From: Propionibacteriaceae bacterium
GTDB taxonomy: Bacteria; Actinomycetota; Actinomycetes; Propionibacteriales; Propionibacteriaceae
Assembly (NCBI GenBank): GCA_027353565.1
Contig: DAIEHO010000067.1
Location: forward strand, 1-9,308
DNA: 9,308 nt
Direction of reading: 5' to 3'
The notes below the pieces were generated by a model that saw only the letters and a list, made by a program, of their open reading frames with translations, was not told the DNA's origin and did not search any database. Shown here in pieces: positions 6,206-9,308 of the stretch. The position numbers were made by a program, and so were the translations under genes. Numbering within the stretch: position 1 is the stretch's first letter; each line of letters opens with the position of its first letter.

Positions 6206-6910
6206 ATGACATACCTGATGGTTGTCCGGGTCCCGGCGGACGCGAACCCGACGCACGAGGAGGGTGACCCGAGCGCCTGGGTCGAAGCCACCTCCGACGG
6301 GCAGCGAGTGTTCGGCGACCGGTTGCGGCCGCCGCAGGACGCGACCTGCGTCCGGGTCCGGGGCGGGAAGACGCTCGTCACGCACGGTCCCTTCGTCGAG
6401 ATCGCCGAGCAGATCGCCGGCTTCGACATCCTGACCGTCGACGCCGCCGACGCCGCCGTACGGATCGCCCTCACCCATCCGGTGGCGAAGTTCGGCGCCC
6501 TCGAGCTGCGCGAGCTGCACCCGTTCGAGCTGCTCGACGGGACACTCGACGACCAGCCGTTCCTCGGCGAGCCGGTCTCGTACGTACTGCTCATGGGAAC
6601 CGACCCCGACGCGCCCGAGCCGGACCCCGCCGACGACGGCCTGCCCGCGGCCTGGATCGAGCTGGCCGGTGCGGCCGAGCGCGGTGGTGCGCGGCTGCGT
6701 CCCGCCGACGAGGCGATCACGGTGAGGATCCGCGACGGCGAGCAGCTCGTCACGCACGGTCCGTTCGCAGAGCTGGCGGAGCAGGTCGCCGGCTACGACC
6801 TGCTCGACGTCGCGGACCTCGACGCCGCGATCGCGTTGGCGGCGGCCCATCCGGCGGCGCGACTCGGCGTGGTCGAGATCCGGCCCCGCTGGCCGATCTG
6901 GGAGCAGTGA
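6206..6910 (+). CDS. Tandem YCII-related / DGPF-domain protein (two fused domains)
   Basis: This 234-aa soluble protein is built of two homologous YCII/DGPF-type domains, about 1-112 and 125-232, joined by a short acidic linker. The repeat is obvious when LVTHGPFVEIAEQIAGFDIL (57-76) is set beside LVTHGPFAELAEQVAGYDLL (181-200), a 124-residue period. Each is preceded by an (A/I)T-VR segment and a GG- or DG-type turn, and followed by an Asp/Ala-rich helix, HP and a (L/V)E(L/I)R strand. DGPF proteins have a ferredoxin-like fold and unknown activity. They are the habitual neighbours and regulon members of ECF42 sigma factors, one of which follows here after 10 bp. Usually such domains occur as separate ~115-120-aa genes. 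In both copies the Asp of the name-giving DGPF motif is His (H60, H184), so the family's putative active or ligand site is altered the same way twice. The start at ATG 6206 is supported by the SD; no signal peptide or membrane helix is present. Confidence 0.88.
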   Translation: MTYLMVVRVPADANPTHEEGDPSAWVEATSDGQRVFGDRLRPPQDATCVRVRGGKTLVTHGPFVEIAEQIAGFDILTVDAADAAVRIALTHPVAKFGALELRELHPFELLDGTLDDQPFLGEPVSYVLLMGTDPDAPEPDPADDGLPAAWIELAGAAERGGARLRPADEAITVRIRDGEQLVTHGPFAELAEQVAGYDLLDVADLDAAIALAAAHPAARLGVVEIRPRWPIWEQ

Positions 6911-6912
6911 GG
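6909..6912 (+). promoter_or_regulatory. Ribosome binding site of the sigma gene overlapping the DGPF stop
   Basis: GAGG overlaps the TGA of the upstream gene and lies 8 nt before GTG 6921. This supports the GTG start, a two-gene operon and translational coupling of the sigma factor to the DGPF protein. Confidence 0.55.
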
Positions 6913-6920
6913 CAGCGCCC

Positions 6921-8216
6921 GTGGACGAGCCCGAAGCCTCGGCGGCGTTGGAGACCGCGTTCGCGACCGAGTGGGGCGCGGTGGTCGCGCGGCTGATCCG
7001 CGTCACGGGGGACTGGGCCCTGGCCGAGGACAGCGCGGCGGAGGCCTTCGCCGCCGCCGCGCGTCGCTGGCCGCTCGACGGGGTGCCGAGGCGTCCGGGC
7101 GCCTGGCTGAGCACGACGGCTCGCAACGCCGCGTACGACAGACTCCGTCGGCGGGCCGCCGAGCAGCGCGCGCTGCACCGCGTGGCGGGCGACCCGACCA
7201 CCGGTCACTGGGAGGACGCGGAGCCGGAACCGGCCGGATGGGACGGCTGGGGCGGGCTCCCGGCCGACGACGGCGCCACGAGTGACGACCGGCTCCGGCT
7301 CGTGTTCACCTGCTGCCACCCGGCGCTGCCGCTGGAGGGGCGGGTGGCGCTCACGCTCCGTACGCTCGGCGGGCTCGAGGTCGCCGAGGTCGCAGCCGCG
7401 TTCGGGGTGAGCGAGTCGACGATGGCGAAGCGCCTCGTCCGCGCGCGGCAGAAGGTCGCCCACGCCCGCATCCCCTACCGCGTGCCGTCCCCTGACGAGC
7501 TGCCCGAACGGCTCGACGGTGTCCTCGGTGTGCTCTACCTCGTGTTCACCGAGGGGTATGCCCCGACGTCGGGAGCGGCGATCCGCAGCGACCTGTCAGC
7601 GGAGGCGATCCGGCTCGCGTCGCAGCTGGCGGCCTTGCTGCCCGGCCAGTCCGAGGTTCATTACCTGCTCGCCTTGATGCTCCTGCACGACTCCCGCCGC
7701 GCGGCACGCGTGGCGACCGACGGCGCGCTCGTACCGCTGGAGGAGCAGGACCGTACGCAATGGAACGCGGTGCAGATCGAACAGGGACTGGCCGCGCTGG
7801 ATGCGGGGCTGCGTGCCGCCACGGGACGCCCCGCCGGTCCGTACCTCCTCCAGGCGTCGATCGCCGCCTGCCACGCCAGCGCGTCGTCGCCGGAGTCGAC
7901 GCCGTGGCCGAGGGTGGCCGCCTTGTACGACGCACTGGTCGGCATCGCACCCTCCCCCCACGCCGAGCTCGCCCGTGCGGTGGCCGTCGGCATGGCGTCC
8001 GGCCTGGACGCCGGGCTGGAGGCTTTGGGCGGTCTCGACGAGCCGCGCGGGCTGCGGCTCGCGGCGACGGCGGACCTGCTGCGCCGGCACGGACGCGTTC
8101 CCGAGGCGATCCGCGCCTATCGCGGGGCCGCCGACGCCAGCGACGGCGCACAGCGCCAGTTCCTCGAACGCCGGCTCGCCGAGCTCGAGGCGGTGAGCCA
8201 GGTGCGGGGGGCGTGA
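6921..8216 (+). CDS. ECF42-type RNA polymerase sigma factor with long C-terminal DUF6596/helical extension
   Basis: This 431-aa cytoplasmic protein would direct RNA polymerase to target promoters, probably including that of the DGPF gene before it. Sigma2 spans about 10-80 (TGDWALAEDSAAEAF 29-43, WPLDGVP 50-56, AWLSTTARNAAYDRLRRR 61-78). A Pro/Asp/Gly-rich linker (about 90-120) leads to the LRLVFTCCHPALPLEGR segment (125-141) and sigma4 with its helix-turn-helix (GGLEVAEVAAAFGVSESTMAKRLVRARQKV, about 150-179). The remaining ~240 residues are the DUF6596/TPR-like extension, with VLYLVFTEGYAPTSG (204-218), DLSAEAIRLA (224-233), LALMLLHDSRRAAR (250-263), PLEEQDRTQW (272-281) and GPYLLQASIAACHA (306-319). 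All are hallmarks of ECF42. No anti-sigma gene adjoins it, as is normal for the group, where the C-terminal extension is needed for activity; the signal is unknown. Length is typical (~400-430 aa). The gene ends 28 bp from a convergent PBP gene. Confidence 0.93.
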   Translation: MDEPEASAALETAFATEWGAVVARLIRVTGDWALAEDSAAEAFAAAARRWPLDGVPRRPGAWLSTTARNAAYDRLRRRAAEQRALHRVAGDPTTGHWEDAEPEPAGWDGWGGLPADDGATSDDRLRLVFTCCHPALPLEGRVALTLRTLGGLEVAEVAAAFGVSESTMAKRLVRARQKVAHARIPYRVPSPDELPERLDGVLGVLYLVFTEGYAPTSGAAIRSDLSAEAIRLASQLAALLPGQSEVHYLLALMLLHDSRRAARVATDGALVPLEEQDRTQWNAVQIEQGLAALDAGLRAATGRPAGPYLLQASIAACHASASSPESTPWPRVAALYDALVGIAPSPHAELARAVAVGMASGLDAGLEALGGLDEPRGLRLAATADLLRRHGRVPEAIRAYRGAADASDGAQRQFLERRLAELEAVSQVRGA

Positions 8217-8227
8217 AGCGTCGCGCA

Positions 8228-8243
8228 GGCCGTTGCCCCGGCC
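8228..8243. terminator. Small hairpin in the 28-bp convergent gap, candidate two-way terminator
   Basis: GGCCG (8228-8232) and CGGCC (8239-8243) form a 5-bp all-GC stem with a TTGCCC loop. It lies between the stop of the sigma gene (8216) and the stop of the PBP gene (8245). It is short and lacks a T-tract; position is the main argument. Confidence 0.3.
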
Positions 8244-8244
8244 G

Positions 8245-9308
8245 TCACGCCAGGAGCGACTTGATGATCGGACCCGCGGTGCCGGAGCCGGAGCTGCCGT
8301 CCTTGACCCAGACGGCGATCGCGATGTCGCTGCTCGTGTAGCAGATCATCCAGGCATGGGTGGGAAGCGACGGGCCTGTGCCGTACTCGGCGGTGCCCGT
8401 CTTCGCGCCCAGAGCCAGACCCGTCAGTCCGCGGCCCGAGCCGGTCTGGACGGTCCACTGCATGAGCGTCTGCAGCGTCTGGGCCTCAGCGGTCGTGAGT
8501 GGCGCGGCGGTCGAGGTGGGCTTGGTCGACTCGACCAGGTACGGGATCACGGTGTGTCCCACGGCGACCGAGCTCGCCAGCCCGGCCATCGTCACCGGTG
8601 ACGCGAGGACGCCGCCTTGTCCGATGAACTCCTGTGCCTTCTGGGCGTTGGATGCCGGCTTCGGCACGATGCCGTAGTTGACCGGGAAGCCCGCGTCGTA
8701 GTCGGTGCCGACGCCGAGGCTCGCCGCCGCCGCTTGCAGCTCAGGGCCTGAGACGGTCGCGTACTGGTTGATGAAGGCCGTGTTGCACGACTGCGCTACC
8801 GCGTCCTTGAGCGGGATCCGGCCGACCTTCGAGGACGGGAAGTCGGAGTAGTTGTGGAACTTCTGACCGTCAACGTTCGCGGTCGGCGTGCAGCTCAGGA
8901 TCGTGTCGGCAGTGAACCCCTTGCGGATGAGCGCGAGCGAGGTGGCGATCTTGAACGTCGAGCCGGGCGCGTACTGGCCGAACGTCGCGTCCGGCTGTCC
9001 CGCGCTGCCCGGCGAGTTCGCCACGGCGAGGATGCCGCCGGTGGACGGACGGATGACCGCGACCGCGGCGGGACCCGCGACCCCCTGCATCACCGCCTCG
9101 CCCTTCTGCTGCCAGTCGAGGTCGAGGCTGACGGCGAGGTTCTTCCCCGGCACCGGGGTGGTCGCGTACACGACCTCCGGTGTCACGGAGGCGGCGGCGG
9201 TGGCCGAGGTCGGCGCGGGCGAGGTCGAGGGGCTCGCACTGGACCCGGAGACGGGCGCCGCCGACGGCGAGGCGGACGCGGAGACGGCGGAAGGAGAGGT
9301 GGACCCGG
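8245..9308 (-). CDS. Penicillin-binding protein, transpeptidase domain (5' part beyond right edge)
   Basis: The visible 353 residues are the C-terminal part of a class B-type PBP that cross-links peptidoglycan outside the membrane. The frame stays open to the window edge and no start is visible. The catalytic motifs are intact: SxxK as GSTFK (nucleophilic Ser codon 8961-8959), SxN as SCN in AVAQSCNTAF (S codon 8790-8788) and KTGTAE (K codon 8403-8401). The entry sequence VPGKNLAVSLDLDWQQ followed by GPAAVAVIRPSTGGILAVAN is typical of actinobacterial PBPs that carry an NTF2-like MecA N-terminal domain. Ahead of it, about 40 residues at 9308-9187 are almost only Ser, Ala, Pro and Thr (with a few Gly/Val), encoded by a DNA stretch that is purine-rich on the plus strand. 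This is a flexible linker or an insertion in the non-catalytic region. A GTG at 9186 is in frame but would leave no membrane anchor and is not taken as the start. Which PBP this is, and its dimerisation domain, cannot be told. Confidence 0.9.
   Translation of the reverse strand, partial: GSTSPSAVSASASPSAAPVSGSSASPSTSPAPTSATAAASVTPEVVYATTPVPGKNLAVSLDLDWQQKGEAVMQGVAGPAAVAVIRPSTGGILAVANSPGSAGQPDATFGQYAPGSTFKIATSLALIRKGFTADTILSCTPTANVDGQKFHNYSDFPSSKVGRIPLKDAVAQSCNTAFINQYATVSGPELQAAAASLGVGTDYDAGFPVNYGIVPKPASNAQKAQEFIGQGGVLASPVTMAGLASSVAVGHTVIPYLVESTKPTSTAAPLTTAEAQTLQTLMQWTVQTGSGRGLTGLALGAKTGTAEYGTGPSLPTHAWMICYTSSDIAIAVWVKDGSSGSGTAGPIIKSLLA

Noticed and set aside
6189..6209. Six-codon mini-ORF (MERSKP) whose TGA overlaps the DGPF start codon
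   Set aside because: It arises from the ATG in GCCATGG just before the SD and has no SD of its own. The strong AGAGGAG is correctly placed for ATG 6206, so coupling through a leader peptide is not needed.
6059..7201. Long minus-strand extension of the MscS frame, antisense to the DGPF and sigma genes
   Set aside because: It lies opposite two clearly conserved genes, has low-complexity composition, and matches no channel N-terminus. It is the usual antisense open frame of GC-rich DNA.
9184..9186. GTG as the start of the PBP gene
   Set aside because: The frame is open upstream with a coherent S/T/A/P linker, and starting here would give a periplasmic enzyme without signal or membrane anchor.
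1..9308. CRISPR array, tRNA/rRNA genes, transposase, integrase, att sites or toxin-antitoxin pair
   Set aside because: I found no repeat-spacer series, no tRNA-like folds at gene borders and no proteins with such motifs. All intergenic gaps are under about 150 bp and are accounted for.

Overview
The window is GC-rich (about 70% by eye) DNA from an actinobacterium. Codon third positions are strongly GC-biased, GTG starts are frequent, and the first 4 kb carries the cca / DUF6049 / (murJ) neighbourhood familiar from Streptomyces, Mycobacterium and Nocardioidaceae. GTAC is over-represented and CTAG almost absent. A Propionibacteriales-type genome (Nocardioides or relatives) would fit, but the genus cannot be fixed from the sequence alone. 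I found no tRNA, rRNA, IS element, phage gene or CRISPR array, and no gene-free stretch longer than about 150 bp.

Region 1 (1-4056) is a conserved chromosomal block. On the minus strand lies a DUF6049 exported, C-terminally anchored protein. Its stop codon overlaps the GTG start of the next gene, which runs off the left edge. Only 163 codons of that gene are visible; they encode a disordered, Pro/Ala/acidic segment, and by position it is probably the N-terminal extension of the lipid II flippase MurJ. Divergently transcribed is the CCA-adding tRNA nucleotidyltransferase. Both divergent genes have a TANNNT box 6-8 nt before a GTG, as expected for leaderless transcripts.

Region 2 (4057-6058) holds, after a 111-bp convergent gap with an exact 19-bp direct repeat, two minus-strand membrane genes: an EamA/RhtA-type exporter and an MscS-family small mechanosensitive channel.

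Region 3 (6059-8216) is the most interesting part. A plus-strand two-gene unit encodes a protein made of two fused YCII/DGPF domains, followed 10 bp later by an ECF42-type sigma factor (sigma2, sigma4 and a long C-terminal DUF6596/helical extension). The pairing of ECF42 with DGPF proteins is established, although the biochemical role of DGPF proteins is not. Here the two domains are fused, and both have His in place of the Asp of the DGPF motif. No anti-sigma gene is present, so regulation probably runs through the sigma factor's own C-terminal extension.

Region 4 (8217-9308) holds, convergent with the sigma gene after only 28 bp, the 3' part of a penicillin-binding protein transpeptidase. 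Its SxxK, SxN and KTG motifs are intact, and it is preceded by a Ser/Thr/Ala/Pro-rich linker that reaches the right edge.

Overall the window looks like ordinary chromosome with an envelope theme (MurJ partner, MscS, PBP) plus one poorly understood regulatory pair (DGPF-DGPF/ECF42). I see no strong evidence for a wholly new multi-gene system.
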